Notes: generated by a model not told the origin, from the sequence alone. Shown: positions 44,023 through 53,941, numbered from the stretch's first letter. The stretch is DNA of 64,000 nucleotides from Pseudomonas syringae KCTC 12500 (GCF_000507185.2 NZ_AYTM02000002.1:3259501-3323500); one strand, 5' to 3'. A program made the numbers and translations.

Positions 44023-46182
44023 TCATGCCGCATCCTCAGGTGCAACAGCGATTTTTTTGAAGTCGTCGAGCAGATCTGCAGGCAGCGACTCGTTTAGCGT
44101 CTGATAACCGGGCGCTGACCACCAGCCAGTGTCGTCGACCTTGCCCACCTGATACGTCTGACGCATGCTTTCCGCCAAGGCCTGCAGATCTGCCGGCATT
44201 ACTTCATCAGGATCATGGCCAGGCAAAGGCATTCTGATTTTCCACAGATTGCCGCCTTCCATGAGCGCAAAGCATTGGCCCTTGGGCAGGCCGACGACAT
44301 GCGCTGGCTCAATCATTGGCACGCTGACCTGCTGCACCTGGTCATGACTGGATGATGTGAACGCGGTATTGCCCGTTGCACTGTCATTCGCCGAGCTGGC
44401 CGGGGTGGATGTGAAAACCTGAACCTTAGGCAACTGGTTTGTCAGCAGCTCGGCGGTGGACGTTTCGCGGACGCGCAGCATGAACACGTTGTTGAAGTTA
44501 CCGATCACCTGGCCAGCCTTGGCCTTGTTGCCGATCTTCGCTTCGATATCGCTCATTGTCTGGGTGTAAGCAGTCACCTGCATGCCGGCACCACCACCCT
44601 TGTTGATCATCGGAATGAATTCCTCACCCATCAGCTCGTTGAACTCATCGGCATGGAGGTTGATAGGCACTTTGGTGCCAGGGACGCCGCCCGGTAGTCC
44701 GTCGTCGACACCGAACTTGTAGATATGGCCAGCGACCGAGACCAGGTCGGAGAACATAGAGTTGCCGACGGCAGCGGCGACCTCTGTGTCCGACAAGGCG
44801 TCCAGGCCGATATAAACCACGGCCTTTTTGCGGACCACCTGCATCCAGTCAAAGATCGGTCGAGGATCGTTCACGTCCTGATAGTCCGGCGAGATCAGTT
44901 CCGCCATGCGGCCTGTTGTCAGCTTCTCAAGCAGTGGCAGCAGCGAGGCGACGATCTTGTCGAAATAGGTCTTGTCGTAGCGGACCGCGCTGCGCAGTCC
45001 ATCCATCACTGGATCTGCCACGCGCGTCTGAGACAGGTATTGATCGATGGCCACCACACGGAACGGCCGACCCTTCATGTTGAACGGTACGTTTTTGTCG
45101 TTGAGCTTGCCCTCAATGGCGACGATCGCCTCCCAGGCCTTTGGATCAGATTCATCAAAGTATTTAGAGGCATACTCCTGGAACATCCCTTCGATGTTGA
45201 TCACGTGCTGCTGGATCTGGAGGTAGTCAGGTCGGCGGCCCAGTGCGACCAAGGCTCTTGCGATGATGTTCACGAAACGCCAGGCGAATTCACGGAATGC
45301 TGCCGAGTTTCCTTCGCCGGAGAGTTGGCCAGCGATCCGGGTGGCCACCTCCGAAATCCGACCAAAACGTCCTACGGCGTTGTAGCGTGCCGAGTGATCC
45401 GGCCAGCCCAGGTGGAACACATAGAATTCATTCAGGCGTCCGGCGCGTTTGGCTTCGAGATACATGCGCTTGAGCAGATCGGCGTCGCCCTTCGGGTCGA
45501 AGACGATAACGACTTCATGCTGGCCGTGTTTTTTACGCCGAATGTCCTGAGTGATGAACAATTCAGCCAGGCGGGTTTTTCCGACACGGGTAGTGCCCAG
45601 GACAATTGAATGGCCTACTCGCTCACCCAAAGGGAGAGAGACGTTCTCCTCGTATGGCTCGATGCCGTGCAGCCTTGGCAAACCGCCGACGGGGGGCAGA
45701 GGTCGCACAGGATTGATGGGCACGTCCCATGATGTGGCTCTGGCCAGAAGCCGGACCGGGTATGGGGCGAACTCAGCTCTTTCCTCAAAACGACGCGCTG
45801 CGCGGAAAAGTGGGGTAGCTTCAACGTAGCTGGCGTACTTCGGCAGGTAAGTGTCCATCAGCCGCTGGGTATGGCGCTGCTGCCAGCGAAAGCCAAGACC
45901 GATGAAGAGACGTTGATTGCTGACCGGCACTTCTTTACTGGTCATCGTGTAATGAGGTAGTCGACGGATGTTTCGGCGATAGCGCAGCACCTGCCATGCT
46001 TGTTTCAGACGCACTAATCCCAAAGCGAGAAAGCCCGCGGAGGTCACGATGCCGAACAGCGGAGTAAGCGCAAACGCCCAGGGAGCGAACACGCACAGGA
46101 ATGCGCCTGCAGCGCACACGTACACGGTGTACAGCTCTACGGCGGGTCTGAGCAGTGATTCAATGGCGTAATCGTGAGCCAT
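44023..46182 (-). CDS. traD: Type IV coupling protein TraD
   Basis: A 719-aa ATPase that links the relaxase-DNA complex to the secretion channel. Two N-terminal membrane spans (residues 18-60), Walker A GTTRVGKT (196-204) and a Walker B-type region (VIFVDEFN-like: INLHADEFNELMGEEF). SXT/TOL subfamily (TIGR03743). The relaxase gene itself is not in the window. Confidence 0.93.
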   Translation of the reverse strand: MAHDYAIESLLRPAVELYTVYVCAAGAFLCVFAPWAFALTPLFGIVTSAGFLALGLVRLKQAWQVLRYRRNIRRLPHYTMTSKEVPVSNQRLFIGLGFRWQQRHTQRLMDTYLPKYASYVEATPLFRAARRFEERAEFAPYPVRLLARATSWDVPINPVRPLPPVGGLPRLHGIEPYEENVSLPLGERVGHSIVLGTTRVGKTRLAELFITQDIRRKKHGQHEVVIVFDPKGDADLLKRMYLEAKRAGRLNEFYVFHLGWPDHSARYNAVGRFGRISEVATRIAGQLSGEGNSAAFREFAWRFVNIIARALVALGRRPDYLQIQQHVINIEGMFQEYASKYFDESDPKAWEAIVAIEGKLNDKNVPFNMKGRPFRVVAIDQYLSQTRVADPVMDGLRSAVRYDKTYFDKIVASLLPLLEKLTTGRMAELISPDYQDVNDPRPIFDWMQVVRKKAVVYIGLDALSDTEVAAAVGNSMFSDLVSVAGHIYKFGVDDGLPGGVPGTKVPINLHADEFNELMGEEFIPMINKGGGAGMQVTAYTQTMSDIEAKIGNKAKAGQVIGNFNNVFMLRVRETSTAELLTNQLPKVQVFTSTPASSANDSATGNTAFTSSSHDQVQQVSVPMIEPAHVVGLPKGQCFALMEGGNLWKIRMPLPGHDPDEVMPADLQALAESMRQTYQVGKVDDTGWWSAPGYQTLNESLPADLLDDFKKIAVAPEDAA

Positions 46183-46193
46183 AACCCGACCTC

Positions 46194-46700
46194 CTATTGC
46201 TCGATGGCGGTTGGGGTGATCAACACCGGATAGTGATTCAGGCCGAGTCGTTGAGAAAGCTCGTCACCTGATGCGGGGGACACGAGCGCGTCGGGCAACC
46301 AACTCCTGACTACGGCAAGTCGTTCTTGTGTGGGCACGTTGACCACCAGTCCTACGGCCTGCATCTGCTTCAGCACCGCACCGCGTTCTTGTAGCCATCG
46401 GCGTGAAGTTTCATCGTCCCCGACCAGGAACAAAGGCTGCAGGCCTGGCGCGTTGATGATTCGGCCCTGAACTGTCCCCGGAGTCATTCGAGTGGTGCGT
46501 ACCGGCAATCCCTGTGCTGCTACAGGATCCAGTTGCGAGGTCAGGTCATTTGAGACAGAAGAGGACGGCTCGGGATTGAGAGATCGATAGTAAGGCAGCG
46601 CTGAGTCACCACCTTTGTCTTCAACCACGGTGAGCTCTGCAGCTTGGCAGATCATAAATGGCAGGCAGAGCGCTGCGCCGAGGATCACTGAACGGTTCAT
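46194..46700 (-). CDS. Integrating conjugative element protein, PFL_4695 family
   Basis: 168 aa with a signal peptide (LGAALCLPFMICQAAE). TIGR03765. The C-terminal half (TRRWLQERGAVLKQMQAVGLVVNV) is the conserved part. Overlaps the transglycosylase gene by four bases. Confidence 0.87.
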   Translation of the reverse strand: MNRSVILGAALCLPFMICQAAELTVVEDKGGDSALPYYRSLNPEPSSSVSNDLTSQLDPVAAQGLPVRTTRMTPGTVQGRIINAPGLQPLFLVGDDETSRRWLQERGAVLKQMQAVGLVVNVPTQERLAVVRSWLPDALVSPASGDELSQRLGLNHYPVLITPTAIEQ

Positions 46701-47254
46701 GGATTGGTCACCAGCATTTGGATGCCGGTTACCCGGCTGAGATGTTTGGCAAAAGCCTTGCGGTAATTGGCGGCTGGAGCGCCGCCGGCAGGCCGGTGAT
46801 AGCGCCCGGCTACGGTGATCCAGTCACCGCCGAGCGCTCGCTGTTCAGCCAGGATCTGCGCGGTCACGTCCAGGTTCTTGTAGGGATTGAGCGAGTCGCA
46901 TGGATTACTGGAATGGAAACGATGGCCGTTCCAGCCCATGTTCACCTGTCCCAAACCCACGTCTACACGCTTAGGGCCTGCCTGGACGAGGGCTATGAGT
47001 AAGGCAGTGCATGCATCCGCGCGAGTTGCAAAACGGTAACCCGCGCCGGCAACGTTCAGCGTCCAAGGCCACGGCACAAGCTGACCACGCAACTTCGCCC
47101 CGCTTTCCTGCAGTGCCACTGAATAGAGCACTTCCGACGGAATACTCGCGGCTTGGGCAGCCAGCTGATAAGCCGGCGGCGGAAGCTCGGCTGCATGGCT
47201 TGTCAACGCGAAGCACAGCAGGGCAAGGCCTGCCCACGTCACTGACGCAGCCAT
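46697..47254 (-). CDS. Lytic transglycosylase of the transfer apparatus
   Basis: 185 aa from the ATG at 47254. After a signal peptide it has the SLT fold motifs: LYSVALQESGAKL (catalytic Glu), DVGLGQVNMGWN and the C-terminal GRYHRPAGG with Tyr. It cuts peptidoglycan locally so the channel can pass. Its start overlaps the upstream gene. Confidence 0.9.
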   Translation of the reverse strand: MAASVTWAGLALLCFALTSHAAELPPPAYQLAAQAASIPSEVLYSVALQESGAKLRGQLVPWPWTLNVAGAGYRFATRADACTALLIALVQAGPKRVDVGLGQVNMGWNGHRFHSSNPCDSLNPYKNLDVTAQILAEQRALGGDWITVAGRYHRPAGGAPAANYRKAFAKHLSRVTGIQMLVTNP

Positions 47255-47985
47255 TGCCCGTTCACCTCTCGCACAACGGCCGGTAACTCGCCACCCAAGC
47301 TCAGGCCAAGCCAACGTCCACCGTCATGGTTGAGGGTGATTTGTCGGGTTCTGACATTCGCAGGGTCGATCCCCGAGACAATCGCCCAGTTGCGAATTCG
47401 CTCATCGTCGTTCTGGCTACCCACCATGTACACGTCAAACGGCTGCTTCTGAGCTTGAAGGGCCTTCACTCGTATCGAGCATTCCGGGCAGTCGTCCTTA
47501 ACAAACACTGCCAATCGGCCGTTGCCCTGGTTAGCTGGGCTCGCGGCCGTCCCTTGGGGCGCAGAGCTGGCGATGGGCATCAGGTTCGGGTAGACGCGTT
47601 TGAAGGCATCGTCATAGGCGCGTTGATACGCTAATTCTTTTGCCGTGCGCTGCGCCTCGGCTTTGACCTGGAGCTCTGCATACCGCCGGCGCTCTTCATC
47701 ATTGCGGGCTTCGATACCCAATGCTGTCAGCGGATCCAGCCCGGGGGAATACACACCTCGTGAACTCTGCATCAGCGTTTGATAGCGCTGCCATTCCTGA
47801 GGACTGAGGTTCCAGTCTCGTGCCAGGATCTCGTCGCTCGATTGCGACTGACTGTCCAGCAAGGCGCTCTGTTGCTCTCTACTGGTGGACTGTGCAGAGC
47901 TGTTTGTTGCAGCATTGGCCATACCAGCCGCTGTGATCAGGATGACTCCCGTCAGTGTGAACATTCGCAGGTTGTAAACGGTCAT
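47239..47985 (-). CDS. Integrating conjugative element protein, PFL_4693 family
   Basis: 248 aa, exported, with a thioredoxin-like C-terminal half (RLAVFVKDDCPECSIRVKALQ, CPEC pair) and a helical linker. TIGR03759. Works in the periplasm. Confidence 0.88.
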   Translation of the reverse strand: MTVYNLRMFTLTGVILITAAGMANAATNSSAQSTSREQQSALLDSQSQSSDEILARDWNLSPQEWQRYQTLMQSSRGVYSPGLDPLTALGIEARNDEERRRYAELQVKAEAQRTAKELAYQRAYDDAFKRVYPNLMPIASSAPQGTAASPANQGNGRLAVFVKDDCPECSIRVKALQAQKQPFDVYMVGSQNDDERIRNWAIVSGIDPANVRTRQITLNHDGGRWLGLSLGGELPAVVREVNGQWLRQ

Positions 47986-47993
47986 GTGAACCT

Positions 47994-48704
47994 CTAAGGG
48001 CGCAGGGGCAGAATGCGGGTTGAGCCGTTGATGCTGAACAGGGCGCGCGAGTCATCCAGGCTGTTGAGCTGCCAGTTGCTCCCCGCGACCATGTCGCCCG
48101 GGCGTATCAGGTTCAGTTGACTCAGCTGAGTGCTGCCAGGCGGGGCAACTGACAAGAAACGTTCGCCTCCGCGATACTCCACACCCACGACCGAAAACGG
48201 TGGAGGAGCCTCCTGGACTTTGGTTTGTGCTGTTGGTTTGCGGGAGGGGGGGGGAATCTTTGGCTTGGCTGCCGTGATTTGAACAGATGCTGGTTTAGCC
48301 GCACGCAGGTCTTGGAGTTTCACCTGCAGCTCCTCGATCCGAGCCCCCATGACCACAACTTCTTCCATTGTGGCACCCTGCTGGGCAGCGTCCTTCGCCG
48401 CCTCCTGCACCTGCTTCAGGAGGGCTTGAACGGCATCGATGCGGTTGGACAAAGCCTGCTGGCCGGCTCTGAAATCATCGATGGTCACGGACTTCATCTG
48501 GCTGGCGGCATCGAGCCGGTCATCCACGCCATTGATGCGTTGGGTGATGGCGTTGACGGTTTCCAGGTTCGCAGCAGATTCAAAACCCGTTTTCAGGTGG
48601 AGAATCTGCCATTGCTGGTAGACCAGCATGCCGATCAGGACGATCAAGGCCAGGATTTGCAGTACGTTGGCGCGGGAAAGAGAAGGGCGCAGTGGCAGCT
48701 TCAT
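47994..48704 (-). CDS. Membrane-anchored coiled-coil protein, first gene of the main transfer operon
   Basis: 236 aa from the ATG at 48704. One membrane span (VLQILALIVLIGMLVYQQW), a coiled coil (about residues 45-135), a Pro/Lys linker and a C-terminal beta domain (FSVVGVEYRGGERFLSVAP, as in PilP/TraP-like endings). The sequence before the start holds CCTCAC...GTGAGG, which would hide the GAGG ribosome site. Confidence 0.75.
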   Translation of the reverse strand: MKLPLRPSLSRANVLQILALIVLIGMLVYQQWQILHLKTGFESAANLETVNAITQRINGVDDRLDAASQMKSVTIDDFRAGQQALSNRIDAVQALLKQVQEAAKDAAQQGATMEEVVVMGARIEELQVKLQDLRAAKPASVQITAAKPKIPPPSRKPTAQTKVQEAPPPFSVVGVEYRGGERFLSVAPPGSTQLSQLNLIRPGDMVAGSNWQLNSLDDSRALFSINGSTRILPLRP

Positions 48705-48887
48705 GGAGGACCTCACTCAAGATGTGAGGCACGTTCGCAAAATCAAAGATTTGAAGCAGCAGGAAACCGTTTTTCAGTCGCAATGGGTTTTCAATGAGGG
48801 GCACCGGAACCAGATTTCGCAAGAATCTGAGCACCGTCGAGGATCATTATCGAGCAATAACGGATCGATCCTGGATTGCCTATTAGA

Positions 48888-49160
48888 TCACCAGATAATG
48901 TAAAACGCGGCACAAGTACATAGGAGGCATGTTGCAAAACAATACACAAATTTTTTGAAGTGACCCGTGTAGTGGTCCGTCAGTATGTGATCTATGTCTC
49001 CCGGGGAGCAACACGTGTCTCTAGAGACGTGGTGATATATCGCAAGCGCTCGACGCTCCTTCTCAGGGTCGTTCTTGTTTACGTAATAGGAAACAAAAAA
49101 TATACATGCAGCTGCGCCAAATGCTAAGCCAGCGGTCATCAGAAAAAACGATAGAAACAT
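48888..49160 (-). CDS. Small membrane protein
   Basis: 90 aa with two hydrophobic segments (residues 1-27 and 70-90). The reading frame extends further upstream, but that part overlaps the SNF2 helicase gene and looks like its shadow. A start at ATG 49160, or the TTG a few codons upstream, is likely. Function unknown. Confidence 0.55.
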   Translation of the reverse strand: MFLSFFLMTAGLAFGAAACIFFVSYYVNKNDPEKERRALAIYHHVSRDTCCSPGDIDHILTDHYTGHFKKFVYCFATCLLCTCAAFYIIW

Positions 49161-49230
49161 TGCATGAGTACTCAATTTGGCCTCGCCATTTTGAGGAACG
49201 TGGGGTTTCACAGTCTCCAAGTATAAAAAA

Positions 49231-49248
49231 AGCCACCCGAAGGTGGCA
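49231..49248 (-). terminator. Terminator after the SNF2 helicase gene
   Basis: On the minus strand GCCACC-TTCG-GGTGGC followed by seven T, right after the helicase stop at 49253. Confidence 0.9.
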
Positions 49249-49252
49249 ATGT

Positions 49253-51511
49253 TCAAGCGTTGATGAGTTGTCTGGCGAGTGCCATCTCTACGGAATCGCC
49301 ATCCTGGTTCAACGAGTCCAGCCCAGACTCTGGAACATCCCCTGAAGTGCTCTGCGATACGGCGATCTTCTTGGCCATCAGCTGCAGGCAGGTGATCTGC
49401 GAGCTGCCGATGTAGCCGAAAAAGATCACCCGGACGTCCTGCTTCTGTCCGATCCTCCATGAGCGCCTTGCCGCCTGTTGCACCGTGTAGACGTTGTAAC
49501 CCGTCTGCATGAAGGCAATGGTCGGAAAGTCGAGCAGATCTAGACCTGTTTTTACGAGCTCCGGGTTGGTGATCAGTACGTCGACGCCTCGATCAACCTG
49601 GTCGAGGATCCAGTCCTCGCGCCTGGCGGTGTCCACCGATGCACGAAGCACTGCCACCTTCAGTCCCGATTGTTCGAGCACCCGCTTCATGCGGCTTGTG
49701 GTGTCTCTGGTACCTGTGTAAACCGAGTAGGCCAGAACCTTGCGGTTTCGGGCTTTTTCAGCAAGACATAGGTCCAGAAGGGCCTGTTCCTTCGGCATGA
49801 GCTCATCCTCTTCGAAGATCGATGGCACGAAAGCCAAAGTGTCTCTGGATCGAGGATGTTTCACGACTTCAGGTCGAAAGCAGCAATCCGGCCACGCCAG
49901 TAGCACGTTCAACACAACCCCTAGAAGCGTGGTGTCTCTTCGGGCCAGCGCCTGTCGGAGCTCGATGGTCAATGTCTGGGCAAGCTTAAGGTGAGCCGCC
50001 TCCTGGTCTGGAGACATCGGTACGTCAATGAACTCTTCCCGGTAGCCAGGTAGTACGTTGCCGCCGATATCCTTGAGTTTGAGGAACACAGTGAAGGGTA
50101 GAACGAAGCGGTGAATGCCTTTCGGGCCGAAGCCCGGAGCTTTGACCGTCCGCACGGAGAGTTTCTTGCCTTTGGCCGTCTTGTGAGAACTGCCATCTCG
50201 CTCCGTGTAGATATCCTTCAATACCCCGTGATCCCGCATAAATGACATCGCCGCCGGCGCCATGCTTCCTCGCGCGTTGGGTCGATAGCCGTCCTCGATC
50301 ATACGTCTGGTGAGGATCCGGAACAGTAGGTAGAACAGATCGTCCGCATAGCCGCCCATGAGAGTGCCGGTCAGCAGCACAGTCTTTCGTGCTTTGGCTG
50401 CGAGCACGCCCATAGCCTGACCTTGTGCCGATCCACTGTTTTTGTACTCATGCCCCTCGTCCACGACCAGTAGGTCGAAGCACCCATCAGGCAGGTAGCG
50501 CTTGATGAACTCGGTGGGTTGGTAACCCCCCTCGCCGAACCCGAACTCGATGTTGGCCATCGCACGCTCCATGCGCTTGGCTTGGCGGTCGCTGAAGATG
50601 AAATTGCCTTTGGCGTCCATCAGGTTGATGAACTCAGAGACATTGTCCAGAAGCATCGAGGCGAGAAAGTCTTCGCCGAAGTCAGATAAAAGCCGTTCTG
50701 CACGAACAGGTCCGATTGTAGGGATGCGACACATCGACTTTAGGATCGTGTTACGGCGGCTGCCGCCATCCGATTTGCCCGGACGCATCAGCGTCCATAA
50801 AGCGGCATCACAGTGGTCGCAGCGTCGACGTCGCTCTTCACGCTGAAATTCCTCAGCAGTGATCAGATTGCCTTCCTGGTCCTGGAGCAGACGTCCACAA
50901 TCTGGACACGCTGCCAGGCTCCTTCCACCGCCGGCACGTCGCTGCCAAAAGGCAAGACGCCAGTGAAACCCCATCCGCATTCGCACGCGGCCGAGAATAA
51001 AGAACTCCTGACGTCCGTCGTAGGTATCACCCAGTTGATCGCGCAGCTTCAGCAGCTTGACCAGGGTATCCGGTCCGTTGAGCACCCAGACGCGAGCGTC
51101 AGGGATGGTTTCGAGGATCTCGCGCCGCCACTTGTAGACCAGGTGCGGAGGCGCGATGACCATCGTCCTGCGATAACCAGCTCCATGCATGACTGCAGCG
51201 AGAGCGATGGCCATCATTGTTTTGCCTGTCCCCATCTCGGCATTGATGATGCCAGCCTGCTCATTCTGATCGAGCAAAAGCGCGGCAATTGCCTGGACCA
51301 CTTGAGCCTGGGCAGGGAAGGGCTGTCGTTTGAGGCCGTCCAGCACCCACTGCCGAGCCGGATTGTCGATGCCGGCGTAGACCGGTGGGTTGGAGCGGTT
51401 GAGTGACTCCAGGAGTTCGTCGCCAAACTCTTCGATAAACTCAGTGAGCCCGATGTTCAAAGTTGGCACACAAGGGTGGCCTGCAGGCGCAGCCAAAGGC
51501 AGGTCGTTCAT
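49253..51511 (-). CDS. SNF2-type DNA/RNA helicase
   Basis: A 752-aa superfamily 2 translocase. Walker A AEMGTGKTMM (residues 91-100), VIAPPHLVYKWRREI (motif Ia), VVDEGHEYKN (motif II, near 350), LLTGTLMGG (motif III), and motifs V-VI late (TGLDLLDFPTIAFMQ, then QAARRSWRIGQ). A zinc ribbon (CPDC ... CDHC, about residues 201-240) is inserted after motif Ia. SNF2 proteins of this kind sit beside a DUF6094 methyltransferase in ICEs and phage-like plasmids. It may remodel DNA or act in defence or anti-defence; the exact role is unknown. Confidence 0.9.
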   Translation of the reverse strand: MNDLPLAAPAGHPCVPTLNIGLTEFIEEFGDELLESLNRSNPPVYAGIDNPARQWVLDGLKRQPFPAQAQVVQAIAALLLDQNEQAGIINAEMGTGKTMMAIALAAVMHGAGYRRTMVIAPPHLVYKWRREILETIPDARVWVLNGPDTLVKLLKLRDQLGDTYDGRQEFFILGRVRMRMGFHWRLAFWQRRAGGGRSLAACPDCGRLLQDQEGNLITAEEFQREERRRRCDHCDAALWTLMRPGKSDGGSRRNTILKSMCRIPTIGPVRAERLLSDFGEDFLASMLLDNVSEFINLMDAKGNFIFSDRQAKRMERAMANIEFGFGEGGYQPTEFIKRYLPDGCFDLLVVDEGHEYKNSGSAQGQAMGVLAAKARKTVLLTGTLMGGYADDLFYLLFRILTRRMIEDGYRPNARGSMAPAAMSFMRDHGVLKDIYTERDGSSHKTAKGKKLSVRTVKAPGFGPKGIHRFVLPFTVFLKLKDIGGNVLPGYREEFIDVPMSPDQEAAHLKLAQTLTIELRQALARRDTTLLGVVLNVLLAWPDCCFRPEVVKHPRSRDTLAFVPSIFEEDELMPKEQALLDLCLAEKARNRKVLAYSVYTGTRDTTSRMKRVLEQSGLKVAVLRASVDTARREDWILDQVDRGVDVLITNPELVKTGLDLLDFPTIAFMQTGYNVYTVQQAARRSWRIGQKQDVRVIFFGYIGSSQITCLQLMAKKIAVSQSTSGDVPESGLDSLNQDGDSVEMALARQLINA

Positions 51512-51553
51512 GATGTTTCTCCACTATTGGGTTAAACAGGGCATGCACGACAC

Positions 51554-51583
51554 CACCAAGGGTATTGTTCATACCCTGAGGTG
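51554..51583 (-). promoter_or_regulatory. Nested leader hairpin of the SNF2 gene
   Basis: On the minus strand CACC-TC-AGGGTAT, loop, ATACCCT-TG-GTGG-type pairing: outer CACC/GGTG and inner AGGGTA/TACCCT. It lies 45 bp before the start. A clear second hairpin over the GGAG is not seen here; only TGTTT/AAACA flanks it. Confidence 0.6.
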
Positions 51584-51617
51584 CGGTTAGATGATTGAAA
51601 GGTCTTGGTAAAGTTTC

Positions 51618-53069
51618 TTAGTAGTCAGATGGCAACATGACTGTTGTTGCTGAGCGATCAGACTCGGTAATGATCCAGAGTCTGGTCTCATCCTCTGCGT
51701 CGATGTCATACCCTGAAAACAATCGACCTTCAGCACTCAGTGCTTGCTGATTGCTGTCCCAGTCGTCGTTTGAAATCTCGCCCCAATCGCCCGTCGCGTG
51801 ACGCTTTAGGTACTGCATCACGTCGAGAGAGTTGTTTTCGAGCAGACTTTGAACGCTATGCGTGAGCACCACACGGCCCAGTTCAAATAAAGCGTCCTGG
51901 CTACGTGCTTCAGTGTTTGAGGTGGTTTCGTGTGCCGCTGGTGTTGTCGCATCCGAGCTGATGGTCAGTGCGCACCCGAGATAGGATGAGCCTGGCGTCA
52001 TGTCCCATGCCCGGATTCTGGGCACAAAACGATCAGTCAAGATCCGTGTCTCGAACACGTTGCCGTCCTCGTCCTCGGTGAATTCGGTCTTGGGAACCTT
52101 ATCCTTGTAAGTGTCGCCCTTGAGGACAAGGACGCGCCCGGACCGAGAGGTCACCACACCGGTTATGGCTCCAGCAGCGAGTGCCAATGCTAAGTGCCAC
52201 CGTGAAAGTGCCTTCACGGGGGCGCGCGGTTGAGCGCCAGTCTGGCCAAAGTGCAGCGTGAAATCAGGCCATAGGCCTCTCAGACGAAGAACCTCTTCAC
52301 TGAATTGCTCGGGTTCAAGAGTGATTCGGTAGAAGTGTTCCAGGTCATTAGCGATCGGTAGGACAGCGTATTGCTCCCATGGCCAAGTGGCCGGTAGCAG
52401 ATCAGCAGCTTCTTCCCCGGATCCGATTGCCCGCAGATACTCACGCATCGCCGCCAGTTCCCGGAGTCTTGCCAGATCCTGACGCCGTACCCTGATTCCG
52501 AATATCACGACCTGTTTGAACGTCCGGTCTACCGCGGCGCAGATCCGCAGCCCGGTAAAGTGATTGGTGAGCCAGCCACACAGCTCGTCGTCCAGCACGT
52601 AGTGAGGAACGATGAATACCATCACCCCTCCGTACTGAAGCAACGGCAGTGACCGTTGGTAAAATGCCTTCTCCAGCCTTTTGCGGCCGCTACCCTGGTA
52701 CTGCGAAGCGCCAGAGTGATCAGTGACCAGATCCCCGTAGGGAGGGTTGAGCCAGAGCAGTCCGAAGGACTGTCGAGAGATCATGGTGTCCATCAAGTCA
52801 CCCTGCAGCACTCGGTCCAGCAACGTTTTCGAGTGATCAGCGCGCTCTTTGTCGTACTCAACCGCATACGTCTCTGTTCGGTCTCGCTCCAGTCGGTGTG
52901 CGACCTCAGCCAAAGCCACTCCTTCTCCCGAGCACGGATCAAGAATCCGCATCCGTCCCGAGGTCGCCGGCAACAATGCCTGCAGAGTGCGCTCCAGAGT
53001 CAGTTCGTCAGTCGGGTAATAGCCGTTGCGTGCAAAATTACGGGCAAGCCGTGAGAACATCAAAGCCAT
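51618..53069 (-). CDS. DUF6094 N6-adenine DNA methyltransferase-like protein
   Basis: 483 aa. Motif I DPCSGEG (44-50) for S-adenosylmethionine and motif IV NPPY (108-111) of amino-methyltransferases are present, so adenine methylation is likely. The C-terminal half is specific to the DUF6094 family. Separated from the SNF2 gene by about 100 bp that hold the helicase leader. Starts 30 bp after the gene at 53099. Confidence 0.87.
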   Translation of the reverse strand: MALMFSRLARNFARNGYYPTDELTLERTLQALLPATSGRMRILDPCSGEGVALAEVAHRLERDRTETYAVEYDKERADHSKTLLDRVLQGDLMDTMISRQSFGLLWLNPPYGDLVTDHSGASQYQGSGRKRLEKAFYQRSLPLLQYGGVMVFIVPHYVLDDELCGWLTNHFTGLRICAAVDRTFKQVVIFGIRVRRQDLARLRELAAMREYLRAIGSGEEAADLLPATWPWEQYAVLPIANDLEHFYRITLEPEQFSEEVLRLRGLWPDFTLHFGQTGAQPRAPVKALSRWHLALALAAGAITGVVTSRSGRVLVLKGDTYKDKVPKTEFTEDEDGNVFETRILTDRFVPRIRAWDMTPGSSYLGCALTISSDATTPAAHETTSNTEARSQDALFELGRVVLTHSVQSLLENNSLDVMQYLKRHATGDWGEISNDDWDSNQQALSAEGRLFSGYDIDAEDETRLWIITESDRSATTVMLPSDY

Positions 53070-53098
53070 GGTTGGCTCCTTGGACTGGTGGGCGTGAA

Positions 53099-53698
53099 CT
53101 ACGCCGTAACTTCAGTGGTGAGTTTCCCTGCGCGAATGAGTTCGCCCAGAGCTTTTTCGAGCACGTCCAGCTGCAGCGACAAACGCCAGGCTGTAACCGA
53201 GCCAATAGCTCCCGGTAGCGGGTGCAACATGTTGTGCGCAGTAAGGACTTCCATCACCGGCTCACGCCAATGTGGAAGGAACGGAAGAGGGCAAGTGTCT
53301 ACGATCAGCGGCCACAACCTATCGAACGGGTCTTGGGCTTGATTGATGAGCGCGTAAGCAGAATGGTTTGCTCTATCCGGCTGCGAGCAACGCTGATCGA
53401 ACAGCCATAAGTGCAGCAGGCTACCGAAGAGCGTTCCGCGAAGCTGGCGAGTGGTGCGTTTTTCCAACAGATCCGTATCAGGGAACACCGGGACGCGTTG
53501 GTCATTCATGACGATGTGGAACTGGTCCAGGCCGTTCTCGGTGGTACCGAGTGTGAGTCTGGCCAGAAACTCCTGCATGGCCGTGTCGCGGCCCCAGGCT
53601 GATAGAAATATCAGGTTTCGCTGCTCGTCACAGACGCACGCGTCGACGTACAGATCCGGGCATTCTTCGATGTGAAAGAGTTGAGTGCGGTTCGGCAT
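53099..53698 (-). CDS. Unknown ICE protein
   Basis: 199 aa from the ATG at 53698, with GGAGG five bases upstream (the frame runs on to a TTG at 53710, which is within the ribosome site). No domain recognised. The N-terminal half is beta-rich (TQLFHIEECPDLYVDACVCDE). It has the two-hairpin leader. Confidence 0.65.
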   Translation of the reverse strand: MPNRTQLFHIEECPDLYVDACVCDEQRNLIFLSAWGRDTAMQEFLARLTLGTTENGLDQFHIVMNDQRVPVFPDTDLLEKRTTRQLRGTLFGSLLHLWLFDQRCSQPDRANHSAYALINQAQDPFDRLWPLIVDTCPLPFLPHWREPVMEVLTAHNMLHPLPGAIGSVTAWRLSLQLDVLEKALGELIRAGKLTTEVTA

Positions 53699-53702
53699 TA
53701 GG

Positions 53703-53753
53703 TCCTCCAAAACAGGAGGGGAACCGCCCTGAGGGGCGGTGATGCCCCTCGGG
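53703..53753 (-). promoter_or_regulatory. Two-hairpin leader of the 53698 gene
   Basis: Hairpin 1 at 53727-53753: CCC-GAGGGGC-loop-GCCCCTC-A-GGG. Hairpin 2 at 53703-53721 pairs CCTCC with GGAGG, the ribosome site itself. Confidence 0.8.
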
Positions 53754-53764
53754 ATTCAATGTGT

Positions 53765-53932
53765 TTAGCGGATAAACTCGGGTTTATCGATTGCCGCCCG
53801 AGTTTGTTCTTCTGTCTCGTACTGCCAGCGACCATCAACGAACGCATCGCGGTCGAAGTCGTAAACTTCAAACATGACGTTTTTGTCGCATGGGTTTAGA
53901 TGGGTGCAATACAGCTCACCCTCTGAATTCAA
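53765..53932 (-). CDS. Small protein in frame with the preceding gene
   Basis: 55 aa from a TTG at 53932 (LNSEGELYCTHLNPCDKNVMF, ending DKPEFIR). It is in the same frame as the gene at 53942-54289, separated only by that gene's TAG and a few codons. It could be a separate small gene, or the tail of a longer protein cut by a stop or reached by readthrough. The sequence looks like real coding DNA. Confidence 0.55.
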   Translation of the reverse strand: MNSEGELYCTHLNPCDKNVMFEVYDFDRDAFVDGRWQYETEEQTRAAIDKPEFIR

Positions 53933-53941
53933 ACCGGCTGC

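Noticed and set aside
49161..49460. N-terminal extension of the small membrane protein gene at 48888
   Set aside because: It overlaps the SNF2 helicase coding region and has the composition of a shadow frame; only the part up to 49160 is likely real.
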